DNA from: Bugula neritina | Lineage: Eukaryota > Bryozoa > Gymnolaemata > Cheilostomatida > Bugulidae | Reading direction: 5' to 3' | NCBI GenBank assembly: GCA_964035545.1 | Contig: OZ037767.1 | Coordinates: 6,438,207-6,502,206, forward strand | DNA: 64,000 nucleotides | Shown here: one piece after another, positions 63,895 to 64,000 of the stretch | How the letters are laid out: the number at the start of each line of letters is the position of its first letter | Numbering within the stretch: position 1 is the first letter of the stretch | Made by a program: the position numbers and the translations under genes | The notes under the pieces: generated by a model | The model's database searches: none | What the model was told of the DNA's origin: nothing | Seen by the model: the letters and a program-made list of their open reading frames with translations, nothing else

Positions 63895-64000
63895 GTAAGT
63901 AGTGCTTTTTAATCTCTCTGTTTATTTCTGCCTGCATTCACCTGATTTCTTCCTAGAAATGTTAAAGCTACCTCATAAAATTAGGAATTTTTGTCGCCTG

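Noticed and set aside
1-64000. An env gene or a viral envelope ORF in elements A or B
   Set aside because: After integrase the ORF has no signal peptide, membrane segment or Cys-rich ectodomain pattern; the tail is polar, with zinc fingers in A only.

Overview
The window is animal nuclear DNA: AT-rich, with spliced genes whose introns follow GT-AG rules, and full of eukaryotic transposons. The two recognisable conserved genes (HMG20 and CLPTM1) are metazoan. A large secreted, Thr-rich, TSP1-containing protein, GC-rich Ty3/gypsy elements, a hAT MITE and tRNA-derived SINEs point to an invertebrate, perhaps an aquatic spiralian. The phylum is a guess.

Layout. (1) About 481-42204, minus strand: one long gene reconstructed here as 34 coding exons (about 5.98 kb of CDS, about 1,990 residues, open at the left edge). 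It starts with a signal peptide. It encodes an extracellular protein of beta-rich segments, PAN/WSC-like cysteine motifs, a long Thr-rich mucin stretch, a Cys-rich EGF-like segment and TSP1 repeats. Its introns hold most of the repeats. These are two related long-TIR DNA transposon-like elements (12715-17356 and 19015-21803), a probable solo LTR nested in the first, a 307-bp hAT MITE, two copies of a 151-bp MITE, three SINE copies and the intact LTR retrotransposon A (29846-37733). (2) 42205-45249: intergenic, with one CpG/E-box patch. (3) 45250-57090, minus strand: complete HMG20-type HMG-box gene in 8 coding exons, with LTR retrotransposon B (48818-55944) in its second intron. (4) 57091-59290: AT-rich spacer between divergent genes. 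(5) 59291 to the right edge, plus strand: first six coding exons of CLPTM1.

The two LTR elements belong to one Ty3/gypsy lineage. Each has a gag ORF ending in a zinc knuckle and a pol ORF in the -1 frame. A textbook -1 frameshift signal joins them (TTTAAAC, 6-nt spacer, 9-bp stem). LTRs within each element look identical by eye, so both insertions are young. Element A appears coding-complete and carries an unusual C-terminal extension with two C2H2 fingers and a coiled coil. Element B lacks the fingers, and its integrase is broken by an 88-bp inversion with flanking deletions. Both lie antisense in host introns.

Stretches over 300 bases not listed are introns. Apart from AT-rich simple sequence I see nothing recognisable in 559-1304, 1403-1944, 2182-2724, 3404-3861, 4869-5498, 6359-7036, 7223-8335, 8470-9098, 9293-10178, 10473-11022, 11119-11454, 17458-18430, 18636-19014, 22483-23261, 23430-23968, 25126-25688, 26910-27290, 28592-29384, 37742-38054, 38239-38880, 39011-39749, 39947-40376, 40504-41239, 41419-42137, 45702-46325, 46542-46917, 47062-47420, 47524-47935, 48101-48376, 48490-48813, 55949-56242, 56356-57016, 59360-61610, 61848-62199, 62359-62837 and 63261-63776. 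Exon limits come from reading splice consensus and phase by eye, not from transcripts.
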